Positions 16,089 to 25,132 of a DNA stretch of 64,000 nt are shown in pieces. Position 1 is the stretch's first letter; each line of letters begins with the position of its first letter. The translations under genes and the position numbers were made by a program. Where the stretch lies: positions 4,092,001 through 4,156,000 of the forward strand of contig NZ_CP150302.1 of the NCBI RefSeq assembly GCF_038051945.1, given 5' to 3'. The stretch comes from Paenibacillus sp. FSL H3-0469 (GTDB lineage: Bacteria > Bacillota > Bacilli > Paenibacillales > Paenibacillaceae). The notes below the pieces were generated by a model. It searched no databases. It saw only the letters and a list, made by a program, of their open reading frames with translations, and was not told the DNA's origin.

Positions 16089-17399
16089 CTATTTCGCCTG
16101 TCCCAGCTTGCGGGCAACGATGAGAATAAGCAGCAGCGAGACTGCAATAATAATGGCATTGAAGCCCCAGCGGCCCTGAAGCCACCAGCTTGTGCCGGGC
16201 GGATCTGCTGCTCTTACCGGTACCGGGGTCTCTGCACCCAGCGCGGCCTGCACAAGCTTCTCTCCGCTGATCCGGTCTTTGAAATTAATAATATCATACT
16301 GCGGAGCAGTTGCCAGCATGTTGCCATAGAGCAGGGAATACGGCGTCTTCTCCCCGCCCGCGAATACAAGCCGGTCTACCAGATATTCGATCTTAAGATC
16401 CGTGATGGAGATGGGGGCATCGTCCAGATTGTAGATGACCACGCGCAGGGAATCAGAAGAGGCCGGAACCACCGGCTGAATCTCCGTCCGGGAGATCCGG
16501 GTATCCTTGAAGTCCAGCCGGTACAGCTCTCCGCTTCCGGTGACCGGTATCTTAATCCCGGCACTGTCATACAGCTCATAGCGCCGCAGGAAATTCCCGG
16601 TGCTGCCGAGCATCACCTTCCCAATCTTCAGCCGGTCCGTGTTGCTTATCATGATCTCGGTACGGTTCTCCACCTGCTTAATCTCTGTCTGCGGCGTCTT
16701 CTGCCGCATGAATGCAGCCGTACTCCACTCCCGGCTGCTGTCTACCAGGGTCAATCCGGGGAACTCCAGCCCTTCCGGGTTGTTCTTCACTACAAGCCGG
16801 TAATAGCCGAACTTGTAGCTGCGCTCCAGCGTAATGCTGTCCGCACTTAACCCGCTTGTGGCATACAGATCCCCTGTGCCGAGCTGCTCCCAGGCCTGCC
16901 CGTCATAGCCTCCCCATACCTCCACATGCTTCAGGAAGGATTCTGCGGGCAACTCGAACACCAGGCGGTTCCCCTGAATATCGACATCCTCGGCAAGCGG
17001 CTTAATCTGATAATCCAGCAGGGTATCCGTTCCTTTCACTGCCTTGTGAATCAATTCTGAGGCATAGACCGCGCTATGCTCCTCCACCGTCTCCGCTCCG
17101 CTCTCCATATAATAGGGAACCGGAGCGCCGGTGCTGTCCTGTATACGCAGATCACGCAAGTCCTCTGCCGCCGAACGGTACACCGCTTCATCAAGATACA
17201 ATTCATAGTACGGAGCCGCCTCCGGCACGGAGATTTCGCGAGAGAACTTCCATTGCCCGCCGTCCGTCTTCTCCGCTCCGCCGGATGCCGCTGCCGCACT
17301 GTGCGCCGGGAAGGTGCCGGAACCCAGCACGAGTCCGCCCAATACAGCGAGCAGCACAGCCGCCCTAGCTCTCCGGCCTGTCTTGCTCAGCAAGCGCAT
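16089..17399 (-). CDS. DUF3999-like exported membrane-anchored protein
   Basis: A 436-residue protein with a cleavable-type signal peptide (about residues 1-37), a long beta-rich extracytoplasmic part and one C-terminal TM helix followed by basic residues. Segments such as FSREISVPEAAPYYELYLDE, LRDLRIQDSTGAPVPYYME and SYKFGYYRLVVKNN fit the DUF3999 family. That family is commonly encoded beside DUF2339 proteins, as here: this gene overlaps the DUF2339 gene upstream by 35 bp. Function is unknown; a role in the envelope is inferred from topology. Confidence 0.82.
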   Translation of the reverse strand: MRLLSKTGRRARAAVLLAVLGGLVLGSGTFPAHSAAAASGGAEKTDGGQWKFSREISVPEAAPYYELYLDEAVYRSAAEDLRDLRIQDSTGAPVPYYMESGAETVEEHSAVYASELIHKAVKGTDTLLDYQIKPLAEDVDIQGNRLVFELPAESFLKHVEVWGGYDGQAWEQLGTGDLYATSGLSADSITLERSYKFGYYRLVVKNNPEGLEFPGLTLVDSSREWSTAAFMRQKTPQTEIKQVENRTEIMISNTDRLKIGKVMLGSTGNFLRRYELYDSAGIKIPVTGSGELYRLDFKDTRISRTEIQPVVPASSDSLRVVIYNLDDAPISITDLKIEYLVDRLVFAGGEKTPYSLLYGNMLATAPQYDIINFKDRISGEKLVQAALGAETPVPVRAADPPGTSWWLQGRWGFNAIIIAVSLLLILIVARKLGQAK

Positions 17400-19935
17400 A
17401 AGCTTCCTCCATTCTGACTGTTATCCGCTGATAGAGGTAGGATATCCCCAGCAGGCAGAGTCCGAAGCTGAAATAAGCGATGATCTTGCTGCCGGTATTC
17501 AGCAGAGTCAAGTCATAGAGCAACAGCTTGCCGGTTGCCAGCAGGGACAGCGCCAGTCCGAAGCGGCGGATATACAGATATCTTTTCCAGAAGCCGTACA
17601 TAATGAACAGCACGGCCAGCAGCAGATAGAGCAGACTGAAGGCCAGCCCGCCGTCACGTACCTGCATCTGCACTCCCAGGAACGCCGTAACCATCACCAG
17701 CAGATAGATACCCATAGCTACCGGATACAGCTCTATATTCTTATAATCGCGCAGCAGCGTTGTCCGCAGCAGCCTTGCACTGCTGAACCATACGAACACA
17801 TTGAACAGAATAAGCAGACCCAGCGCCGCTACATCGGCAGCAGTGCTGCCGGACCACCCTTCCGGAAGACTGGGCAGACCCAGCGTAATGCCGATACAGA
17901 CCGCATAGGCAATCCCGTGCAGCACCAGAACCATGATGCCGACCACCTTGTCATACAGAACGTTCACCTTCGGCAGCGCATAAGCCAGTCCAGAGGTAAG
18001 CAGACCTGCCAGCAGCAGCTTGTAAAAGGCATTGTGCGCCATATCCTCCGGCACCATCCAGTCGTACAGGCGTAACGCTTCATACACCACATACCCGTAG
18101 AAATTGACGATAGCCGCATATTTGAACCAGACGGTAGCCTGCACCTCCGCAGGCGTACTGCGAAGCAGCGTCTCCTGATTCGAATAACGGATGGCATATA
18201 ATAAGGCTACAATCACCATTCCCGCCGTAATGAATGTATACTTCAGATCGAAATAGGAGTTCGTGTAGTAGATGACCGCATTATAATCCGAGAGCTGCAG
18301 CAGAACGTCGAATCCGAAGAAGGTCAGCAGACAGAGGGAAAGGATGCCCCAGCCTGCGCGTTCTACCATTTTGAAGCGGTACAGATGTCCGTAGACCGTG
18401 AGCGCCACACCTTCCACCAGCCAGCCGATCGACCACCACGCCGCTCCCAGCTGGAACGGAATCATCAGGATGGCGAAGGTCAGTGAGGTAACATAGAAGA
18501 GCAGACGGCTCTCGCGTTCCTGCGGCATCTGCTTCTCCAGCAGCACGCCAAGCCCCAGATACATGAGGCAGAAGGCCAGCGCCAGCGCGCCTTTGAATTC
18601 ATCCAGCCCGGCATTCAGGAACAGAAGATACAGCGTTATGCAGCTAACGAGCGTGTTACAGCCCAGCAGGCCGAAGTCCAGCCAGTTAAGCTTCGTCTTG
18701 AACCTGAACGGATACCACAGTGTAATCCCCAGATACATGGCGAAGGTCAACACAACGCAGAGGATGCCCACAGTGTAGCTGTCTGCCAGATAAATCAGCA
18801 CCAGGATAGACGGTGCATTGAACAGGAAGCTGATGTAATTGACGACCACCCAGCGCTTGCGCAGAGAGATCAGCAGAATCAGCAGGTTCAGCACGAACAG
18901 ATAACCCATCGCCGCATACACTGCGCTGCCCTCCAGCCCGAAGGCTCCCATATAAGAGAAGAGCGGCAGATAGCCCCCCACAAGCCCCATGGAACAGATC
19001 GTCCGTGACTCATAGCGCAGCGACAGCAGCACAGCGGACAGCGTGACCAGCACCGACAGGCCGATCCCGGCCCATAACCCGATAATCTCCAGCAGAAAAT
19101 AACTGTAAAATATCGAGCCGTACAGCACCGATATCCCGCCGCCAATCAGCCCCAGAGCGAAGGCTCCCCGCCCCTTGCGGAACAGCCACTCCCCGCCCGC
19201 CAGCAGGACTGCGCCCAGCAGGAAGAAGGCGCTGCCCTTCATATAATCATTGAACCAGGTGGAGTAGGTGTATCTGAACCCGGCGCCCACTGCCAGGATC
19301 AGCAGCAGAATCCCCAGGCGGTTGATCCAGTTCAGGCCGATCTTCATTTCGATCCGGTTCTGCTTGCGGCGGCGCAGCAGGGTCTCCTCGTCAACCCCTT
19401 CAGCAGCCAAATCATCCAGTCCGCTGTCCATTGTCCCCCTGAGCGAACGCTCTGCTTCCTGCTGCCATTGTCTGCGCAGCAGAATACTCTCATTCAGCTT
19501 CGCCTGCACCTCATCCAATATATAAGTGATCTGGGTCTTCTCCTGGCCCAGCTCGCGGGCCCCGATATTGTACATCTCCTCTATACGCCGCTTGGCGTCC
19601 TGCTCGAAGGATGTCAGCCGGTCAAGATACGCATGATCCCGTGAGGCAAAATAAGTCTGCAGCTTCTGCCGCGATACCCGGAGAATACCCAGCTTCTCAT
19701 CCAGAATCTGCTCCGCCAGCGCAGTCCGCAGCTCCGAGTTGTCGCGCTCAAGCCCCGCAGCCTGAGCCTTCAGCTCCGCCAGGCTCTGCCTGTTCGCCCC
19801 ATTTTCCCGTCTTAATACTTCGTTCTCGCGGACAAGATCACTGCTCTCATATTCTTCAATTAAAGACTGGTATTCCTTCAAAAGCCCGTCCTGCTGCTGC
19901 TGCACAGCCCTCATCCGATCTCTGAAATCCTCCAT
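17365..19935 (-). CDS. DUF2339 large polytopic membrane protein
   Basis: A protein of 856 residues. An N-terminal cytoplasmic coiled coil (about residues 1-140, rich in Glu, Gln and Arg) is followed by roughly 25 TM helices beginning at KIGLNWINRLGILLLILAVG, the hallmark start of DUF2339 proteins. ATG 19935 follows GGGGGGAAG. No enzyme motif is visible. The family is widespread and uncharacterised; the coupling with DUF3999 (35-bp overlap) suggests one membrane complex with an extracytoplasmic partner. Transcription runs on through DUF3999 and probably the metallo-hydrolase gene. Confidence 0.88.
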   Translation of the reverse strand: MEDFRDRMRAVQQQQDGLLKEYQSLIEEYESSDLVRENEVLRRENGANRQSLAELKAQAAGLERDNSELRTALAEQILDEKLGILRVSRQKLQTYFASRDHAYLDRLTSFEQDAKRRIEEMYNIGARELGQEKTQITYILDEVQAKLNESILLRRQWQQEAERSLRGTMDSGLDDLAAEGVDEETLLRRRKQNRIEMKIGLNWINRLGILLLILAVGAGFRYTYSTWFNDYMKGSAFFLLGAVLLAGGEWLFRKGRGAFALGLIGGGISVLYGSIFYSYFLLEIIGLWAGIGLSVLVTLSAVLLSLRYESRTICSMGLVGGYLPLFSYMGAFGLEGSAVYAAMGYLFVLNLLILLISLRKRWVVVNYISFLFNAPSILVLIYLADSYTVGILCVVLTFAMYLGITLWYPFRFKTKLNWLDFGLLGCNTLVSCITLYLLFLNAGLDEFKGALALAFCLMYLGLGVLLEKQMPQERESRLLFYVTSLTFAILMIPFQLGAAWWSIGWLVEGVALTVYGHLYRFKMVERAGWGILSLCLLTFFGFDVLLQLSDYNAVIYYTNSYFDLKYTFITAGMVIVALLYAIRYSNQETLLRSTPAEVQATVWFKYAAIVNFYGYVVYEALRLYDWMVPEDMAHNAFYKLLLAGLLTSGLAYALPKVNVLYDKVVGIMVLVLHGIAYAVCIGITLGLPSLPEGWSGSTAADVAALGLLILFNVFVWFSSARLLRTTLLRDYKNIELYPVAMGIYLLVMVTAFLGVQMQVRDGGLAFSLLYLLLAVLFIMYGFWKRYLYIRRFGLALSLLATGKLLLYDLTLLNTGSKIIAYFSFGLCLLGISYLYQRITVRMEEAYALAEQDRPES

Positions 19936-20118
19936 AGCTTCCCCCCAGTATCTGCTAATCGGCAAATTGTTAATCTATTGATATTACTATATTTCTAATT
20001 ACCACCACAGACCTTACAGAAATCACACCGCTTAGTTAAGATCCTGTCACATTTTTGTCTTGGCAGACGTTATAGGTTTATTATTGTTGTATATTCGGGA
20101 GATGGGGAGAATCGGACA

Positions 20119-21312
20119 TTGAAGCTAAACCTGCACAAACCGCAAACACGTTATATCCTCATCCTGCTGCTGCTGGTGGTGGTCTTCCTGCCTGTGCCTT
20201 TTAGACATAAAGCCCTGACCAAGCTTAGCATTACCGGCCTTGACGGAGTCGAATTCAAGACAGATGCCTATGCACTGACCGCAGACCATAAGCTGATGAT
20301 GGATAAAGACCTCGCTGAACGGATTCTTAATGCGCGTATCGGCTGGGAGAAGGAGGCTCCGCTTCCCAAGGGTGTGTACTACAAGGATCATGTGGCGGTA
20401 CTCATGTATCACCATCTGGCGGAAACGCCGTTAACGCTCTATCCAGGCGTATTACCCGCCGCACAGTTTGATGAGCAGATGCAGCTCCTGAAGCAGGAGG
20501 GCTTCCAGGTCATTACGATGAAGCAGTACCGGGAATTCATGCTGGACCGCGCGCCGGTTCCCGATAATGCGGTTCTATTGACCTTCGATGACGGCTATGA
20601 GAGCTTTTATAAGCTGGCGTTCCCCATTCTGCAAAAGTACGGCTACACCGCAGTGAACTTTGTCATTGTCTCCGATGTCGATCACCCCGGTAAGCACCAG
20701 GTGCCCAAGCTGACCTGGGAGCAGATGCGGGAGATGAAGCGCGCTGGAATGGACTTTTATAATCATACGTATAACTTGCATTATTATGCAGTTGTTGATG
20801 CAGAGGGCGGCACCCGCCCGGCGGCGAGCTCCTTGCTGTACATTCATGACGAGAACCGGAATGAGCTGAATGAAGAATACTACAGAAGAGTAACCGGGGA
20901 CCTGGCTCATGCTGAGCGCAGGCTGAAAGAAGAATTGGGCAATACGGATTCGGCTATCGCTTTCCCTTACGGCTCCTATAACGAAAAGCTGCTGGAAATC
21001 TGCGATTCCCTCGGCATCCATCTGAAATTCAATATCGGGCTGGGCCTCGGCTCCAGAACCACGCTGAACGCTCCACGAATCAACGAAGGGAACCGGACAC
21101 TCACCCCAGAGCTGTCCATCCAGCAGCTGAAGCAATTCGAGCCGCCGATGATTCTGACCGTGAACGGGAGGAAGGTTCTCCTTACCGGAACTCCGCCGGT
21201 GCTGCGGCACGGGAAAGTTATGATCCCGCTGGATGCGCTATGCTCCGAGCTGGGCGTAGCGATTCATTACGACCGCAGCAGCGCGGTCCTGAAGCTGACG
21301 CCTACCCCTTAG
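20119..21312 (+). CDS. Membrane-anchored polysaccharide deacetylase
   Basis: A 397-residue protein with an N-terminal signal anchor and an extracytoplasmic NodB-type deacetylase domain. The start is TTG 20119 with GGGGAGAA upstream; no ATG is near. Motifs: VLMYHHLAE, LTFDDGYES (first metal-binding Asp pair) and NHTYNLHYY (the family's usual HxxxH form, here HTYNLH with altered spacing), then AFPYGSYNEK. The last ~55 residues (ILTVNGRKVLLTGTPPVLRHGKVMIPL) look like a truncated copper-amine-oxidase-N-type repeat, a wall-associated module common in Paenibacillus. It is probably a peptidoglycan or exopolysaccharide N-deacetylase. Its end overlaps the convergent diguanylate cyclase gene by 11 bp. 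Confidence 0.88.
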   Translation: MKLNLHKPQTRYILILLLLVVVFLPVPFRHKALTKLSITGLDGVEFKTDAYALTADHKLMMDKDLAERILNARIGWEKEAPLPKGVYYKDHVAVLMYHHLAETPLTLYPGVLPAAQFDEQMQLLKQEGFQVITMKQYREFMLDRAPVPDNAVLLTFDDGYESFYKLAFPILQKYGYTAVNFVIVSDVDHPGKHQVPKLTWEQMREMKRAGMDFYNHTYNLHYYAVVDAEGGTRPAASSLLYIHDENRNELNEEYYRRVTGDLAHAERRLKEELGNTDSAIAFPYGSYNEKLLEICDSLGIHLKFNIGLGLGSRTTLNAPRINEGNRTLTPELSIQQLKQFEPPMILTVNGRKVLLTGTPPVLRHGKVMIPLDALCSELGVAIHYDRSSAVLKLTPTP

Positions 21313-22876
21313 CCGCCTGACGTACCATAGGCTCGCGGCCTAAGGTTACCCGGTTCTTCCCCATGGCCTTGGACAGGTAGAGCGCCTCGTCCGCCTCGCG
21401 GTACAGATCCTCGAAGGTCACATCTGTGCGATCCGTAAAAGCAATGCCGATGCTCACCGTGAGCTGGATGTGATGCCCTCCATCCAGCTCAACGATGTGC
21501 TCGCCCATTGCGGTGCGGAAGCTCTCCGCCTCCAGCAAGGCCGCAGCTTCGCTGCCGGCGAAGAAACAGACGGCGAACTCTTCGCCGCCTACGCGCCCGG
21601 CAATCCCTTTGTTATGGTATACCTGCATAATCTTGCCCGACAAATCCACCAGCGCCTGGTCACCGGCCATATGCCCATATGTATCATTGATTAATTTGAA
21701 ATCATCGATGTCGAACAGCAGCAAGGCCATTCCTGCACCGATCTCCGCGGAATAATTCTGCACCAGCCTCATGAAGTGCCTGCGGTTGTACAGCCCGGTG
21801 AGATCATCTACCGTGGCCTGATGCAGCAGCTCCCGCTCATACCTCTTCTTCTCACTAAGATCACTGAATACCAGCAGCATCCCCGCCCCCTTCGCCCGGG
21901 CCTGTTCTGTGGCGATGAGCGCAAGCCCATAGCAGGAGCCGTTCCGGCCGGGAGGCTCAATCTCGAACTGGCCTTCCCGCCGCTCCGCGTAACAGGCCGA
22001 GAGCTGCCCGTGCTGCCTTAGCAGCGGCTGAATGCTTGTGCCCATCCAGCTCTCCGGCTTCTCCTCCAGCAGCTCGGAGAGCATGGCGTCCGCCGCCTCA
22101 TTCACATCCATGATGTAATCGTAGCGGTCCGTCAGGACGATGCCGTCCTTCATATTCTCGAAGATTTTATTCTTAGCCAGCGGATATAAGGACAATCTGG
22201 GATCGCGGAACAAGGTGAGGTAAGCGGCCACGATGGGCGGCAGGTAGGTGAAGGCTGTGAAGCCTGTAATCGTAATCTGCAGCAGCGGCAGCAGGAACAC
22301 CGACAGGACCGGCACCAGCAGACTGAATAACAGCAGCGCATTATGGCGGAAATAATATTTGGTTCCGTTCAGGAGAGAGATCGCCAGCAGATACACTGCA
22401 TACAGTGCGAATAACTGATCATATGCGATGAAGATCATGCTTAACACCGTGGGCTTCAGGGCGATTCCGGTGACACCCGCCACCGTAGCCAGTCCGACCC
22501 CGCTGCGCATCAGATGATGGTAGGAGTCAGTGAAGATCAGCAGTACATCAACCGCCACCGGGATACAAAAGTAAATAAGCCTCTTGGACAAACCCTCAGA
22601 GGAACGGGATACATACTCTTTAATCACCGCATAGGTGAAGATCGCACTCAAAAAAAGCGGGCCCTGCTGCACATTCTTCCACCATAGCTTCGCTTCGAAG
22701 GAACCGGATAGAATCTCTCCGGCCGTAGCTGCGAAGATCATGCTGACCAGCAGCATCAATATCCATAAATAGCATCTTCCTGGTGTATGGCGGTGCTTGT
22801 AAGAACCGATGCCCATGTAGAGACTTAGAACGCTGCCCATTACCAAGTAAAACGGATAACCCTGCATCCACGGCAT
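21302..22876 (-). CDS. Diguanylate cyclase with 7TM sensor and PAS domain
   Basis: A 524-residue membrane protein that should make c-di-GMP. An N-terminal block of about seven TM helices (residues 8-225, 7TM kinase-sensor type) leads to a PAS domain (about 235-340) and a GGDEF domain (about 350-515). The active-site loop is intact as RVGGEEF (430-434), as are VDDLTGLYNRRHF and FDIDDFKLINDTYGH. The residues at the allosteric I-site position (421-424) are HNKG rather than RxxD, so product feedback inhibition is not expected. AGGAGAAAT precedes ATG 22876. It lies about 1.4 kb from the end of the exopolysaccharide operon, whose last protein looks like a c-di-GMP receptor. Confidence 0.93.
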   Translation of the reverse strand: MPWMQGYPFYLVMGSVLSLYMGIGSYKHRHTPGRCYLWILMLLVSMIFAATAGEILSGSFEAKLWWKNVQQGPLFLSAIFTYAVIKEYVSRSSEGLSKRLIYFCIPVAVDVLLIFTDSYHHLMRSGVGLATVAGVTGIALKPTVLSMIFIAYDQLFALYAVYLLAISLLNGTKYYFRHNALLLFSLLVPVLSVFLLPLLQITITGFTAFTYLPPIVAAYLTLFRDPRLSLYPLAKNKIFENMKDGIVLTDRYDYIMDVNEAADAMLSELLEEKPESWMGTSIQPLLRQHGQLSACYAERREGQFEIEPPGRNGSCYGLALIATEQARAKGAGMLLVFSDLSEKKRYERELLHQATVDDLTGLYNRRHFMRLVQNYSAEIGAGMALLLFDIDDFKLINDTYGHMAGDQALVDLSGKIMQVYHNKGIAGRVGGEEFAVCFFAGSEAAALLEAESFRTAMGEHIVELDGGHHIQLTVSIGIAFTDRTDVTFEDLYREADEALYLSKAMGKNRVTLGREPMVRQAAKG

Positions 22877-22970
22877 GTCATATTTCTCCTATTTTTGAGA
22901 TTGCTTTGCCTTATTATATCCTACTCTTTCGCACAAATGAATCATTCTGACAAAAGTAAGCAAAACAAAG

Positions 22971-23014
22971 AGGATACTCCTTCACCATCTGCATGGATGC
23001 GGGAATATCCTCTA
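22971..23014 (-). terminator. Terminator behind the L31 gene
   Basis: Arms GAGGATA-TTCC and GGAGTATCCTC pair on the minus strand and are followed by TTTGTTTTG. It lies directly downstream of rpmE2. Confidence 0.7.
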
Positions 23015-23025
23015 TAGGAATACCA

Positions 23026-23274
23026 TTATTTCTTCTGAGCGAGACGTTGTTTGAACTTGTCAACGCGGCCGCCAGTTTCAGTATCTCTTTGTTTACCTGT
23101 GTAGAACGGGTGGGATGCAGAGCTGGAGTCTACACGGATCACCGGGTAAGAGTTGCCGTCTTCCCATTCCATAGTTTCACCGGATGATTTGGTGGATGAG
23201 CTAAGGAATTTGTAGCCTACGCTAGCATCGAAGAAAATAACCTGGTTGAACTTAGGGTGTATGCCTTGTTTCAT
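23026..23274 (-). CDS. rpmE2: 50S ribosomal protein L31 type B
   Basis: An 82-residue L31 paralogue. It starts MKQGIHPKF and has [13 protein letters not shown] and HPFYTGKQR, typical of type B. The Cys residues of the zinc-binding type A form are absent, so this is the zinc-independent version that replaces L31A under zinc starvation in Bacillus, where Zur represses it. I looked for a Zur box upstream and did not find a convincing one. An AAAGGAGGT site precedes the ATG. Confidence 0.96.
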   Translation of the reverse strand: MKQGIHPKFNQVIFFDASVGYKFLSSSTKSSGETMEWEDGNSYPVIRVDSSSASHPFYTGKQRDTETGGRVDKFKQRLAQKK

Positions 23275-23439
23275 TGTAGTAACCTCCTTTCCGTACTAAT
23301 ACAACTAATGAAGAAGTATTAAAGCCATCTCTTGGTCTATTTAAAAAATCCGGTTAGACAAAGGGAGATGCGTAAATCTTCCGATTTTTACACGCCATAC
23401 TATCATACGTGAAATGAGCCGCTGAGTCAAGAGCCTGTC

Positions 23440-24228
23440 CTAGAGCGATTTCACCATTCCGCCGTCGATCAGCAGGGACTGTCCGGTAATATACGTATTG
23501 GCAAAAGAACCGAGGAATACTGCCGCCTTGCCGAACTCCTCCGGCGTGCCGGTTCTTCCCAGCGGAATCGCCTTCAGCGCTTCCTCCTGAATCTGTGCAA
23601 GCGGGATGCCCTGCGCGTCCGCCCGCTTGCCGTCAAGCTGGAGGATCCGGTCTGTGCCGATCCGTCCGGGGGCCAGGCTGTTGATCAGGATGCCCTCCGG
23701 GGCAAGCTCTGTAGCCAGGCTCTTGTTCAGCGCGCTCACGCCTGCGCGGAACACATTCGAGAGAATCAGCCCCGCGATGGGCTGCTTGATCGAGACCGAG
23801 CTGATGCTGACGATCCGCCCTCCCCCTGCGCTGCGCATATACGGCAGCGCCTCGCGGATCAGGCGGACCGCGCTCATCAGCGTAAGCTCGAAGCCGCCGC
23901 TCCAGTCAGCGTCGGCCATATCCCCGAAGCTGCCGCCCGGAGGCCCGCCGGCGTTCGTGACCAGCACCTCCAGGCCGCCGCCGAATTCGGCGGCTATCCG
24001 CACCGCCCGGGCAATCTCCTCCGGGCGGGTCACATCCAGCTCGGCTACGGCGATCCTCTGCCCCGTAGCCTCACGGATCACCTGCCGCGCCTTCTCCAGC
24101 TGCGGCAGGCTCCGGCTCGCAATCGTCACCCGCGCCCCTTCACGGGCATACTCCAGGGCGGTCGCCAGACCCAGCCCCTTGCTTGCCGCCGCAACGAACA
24201 CCGATTTCCCCTCAAGACCCAAATCCAT
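23440..24228 (-). CDS. Atypical short-chain dehydrogenase/reductase
   Basis: A 262-residue Rossmann-fold protein. The N-terminal nucleotide motif is altered to AAASKGLGLA (usual GASxGIG) but NAGG and the C-terminal GQSLLIDGG are normal. In the catalytic region SISSVSIKQPIAGLILSN, the serine is kept, but where YxxxK is expected the sequence reads LSNVFRAG, with no Tyr or Lys. This matches an SDR subgroup known to lack the normal tetrad (BKR_like_SDR_like), so classical reductase activity is doubtful. GGAGGAC precedes ATG 24228. It stands alone on the minus strand between rpmE2 and the exopolysaccharide operon. Confidence 0.9.
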   Translation of the reverse strand: MDLGLEGKSVFVAAASKGLGLATALEYAREGARVTIASRSLPQLEKARQVIREATGQRIAVAELDVTRPEEIARAVRIAAEFGGGLEVLVTNAGGPPGGSFGDMADADWSGGFELTLMSAVRLIREALPYMRSAGGGRIVSISSVSIKQPIAGLILSNVFRAGVSALNKSLATELAPEGILINSLAPGRIGTDRILQLDGKRADAQGIPLAQIQEEALKAIPLGRTGTPEEFGKAAVFLGSFANTYITGQSLLIDGGMVKSL

Positions 24229-24277
24229 CGTCCAGTCCTCCTGTCAGATTGGTTGCAGGATTTCCTGCTCCCACTCA

Positions 24278-25132
24278 TTATACATCGTATTCCAGTTCCT
24301 TTTTGGCCTGGACAATGAAATCGAGCGGATTCTCGATGGTGTCCGCCGCATATTCCACTGCACCGATCTTCAGCCCCAGGGTAACCTTGTACTTGCCGGA
24401 GAACTCCGAGTCATTTAATTCCTGCAACCGCTGTTTAATCCGCTCAATGACAATCTTGGCCCCTTCCCGGTCCGTGAAGAGCAAGAGGCCCCAGGTTGCA
24501 TCCTCCTTGTCCAGCAGATACAGCGCGTCATTGGTACGGATGCTCGACTGGCTGAGCTGGGAGACATCGTAGATCGCCTCAGACAGCTGCTCCTCCGGGA
24601 TCAGGCGGCGGATCTCATTCCAGTACTTCACCTTCACCACAAGCAGCGTCAGCGGGATTTTATAACGGACTGAGATTCCAGTGAACAGGCTGGCATCCTT
24701 CTGAAAAGAAATGCTGTTGCGCAGATCCGTATTCTCGTCCACCGCAGCCAGATTATTCGTGCGCTTCAGCAGCCGTTCATTCTCCGCCTGCAGCTCGCGG
24801 GTGCTTGAGGTGAAGACCCACAGCACCACCGTAAGCAACGGAGTCATAATCAGCCAGAAATACGTCTCTACACCGATCGATGCGCCTTGGGAGACCGTCT
24901 GATAGACCACGAAGAAGCCGTAGCCGAAGACAAACGCCAGATTCAGCGTCAGGCCCGCCGTGACCGTGGTGAAATACGTGACCAGCGCCAGGATGAACGA
25001 TACATTTAGAATAATAATGTTCTGAACGTAGTTATCCGGTGAGCCCGCAATATATACGATGCAGGCGAAGATCAGGACCAGAAAGGCCAGGAAGCCTAAG
25101 TCCGAGGTTAGACTGCTGCGGTTACGTCTCAC
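24278..25132 (-). CDS. ydaK: YdaK-like membrane protein with degenerate GGDEF domain (c-di-GMP receptor)
   Basis: A 284-residue protein with four TM helices (about 10-110), a short coiled coil (ELQAENERLLKR) and a GGDEF-type domain (about 130-280). The catalytic loop is lost: residues 208-212 read DKEDA. The inhibitory-site motif RxxD survives as RTND (199-202), exactly five residues before the lost loop, as in true GGDEF proteins. This is the pattern of a c-di-GMP receptor rather than a cyclase, like B. subtilis YdaK. A GTG start overlaps the stop of the BcsB-like gene (GTGA), and it is the last gene of the polysaccharide operon. Confidence 0.88.
   Translation of the reverse strand: MRRNRSSLTSDLGFLAFLVLIFACIVYIAGSPDNYVQNIIILNVSFILALVTYFTTVTAGLTLNLAFVFGYGFFVVYQTVSQGASIGVETYFWLIMTPLLTVVLWVFTSSTRELQAENERLLKRTNNLAAVDENTDLRNSISFQKDASLFTGISVRYKIPLTLLVVKVKYWNEIRRLIPEEQLSEAIYDVSQLSQSSIRTNDALYLLDKEDATWGLLLFTDREGAKIVIERIKQRLQELNDSEFSGKYKVTLGLKIGAVEYAADTIENPLDFIVQAKKELEYDV

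Noticed and set aside
23275..23400. Zur box upstream of rpmE2
   Set aside because: No sequence close to the Zur consensus could be found, though regulation by Zur is expected from the family.
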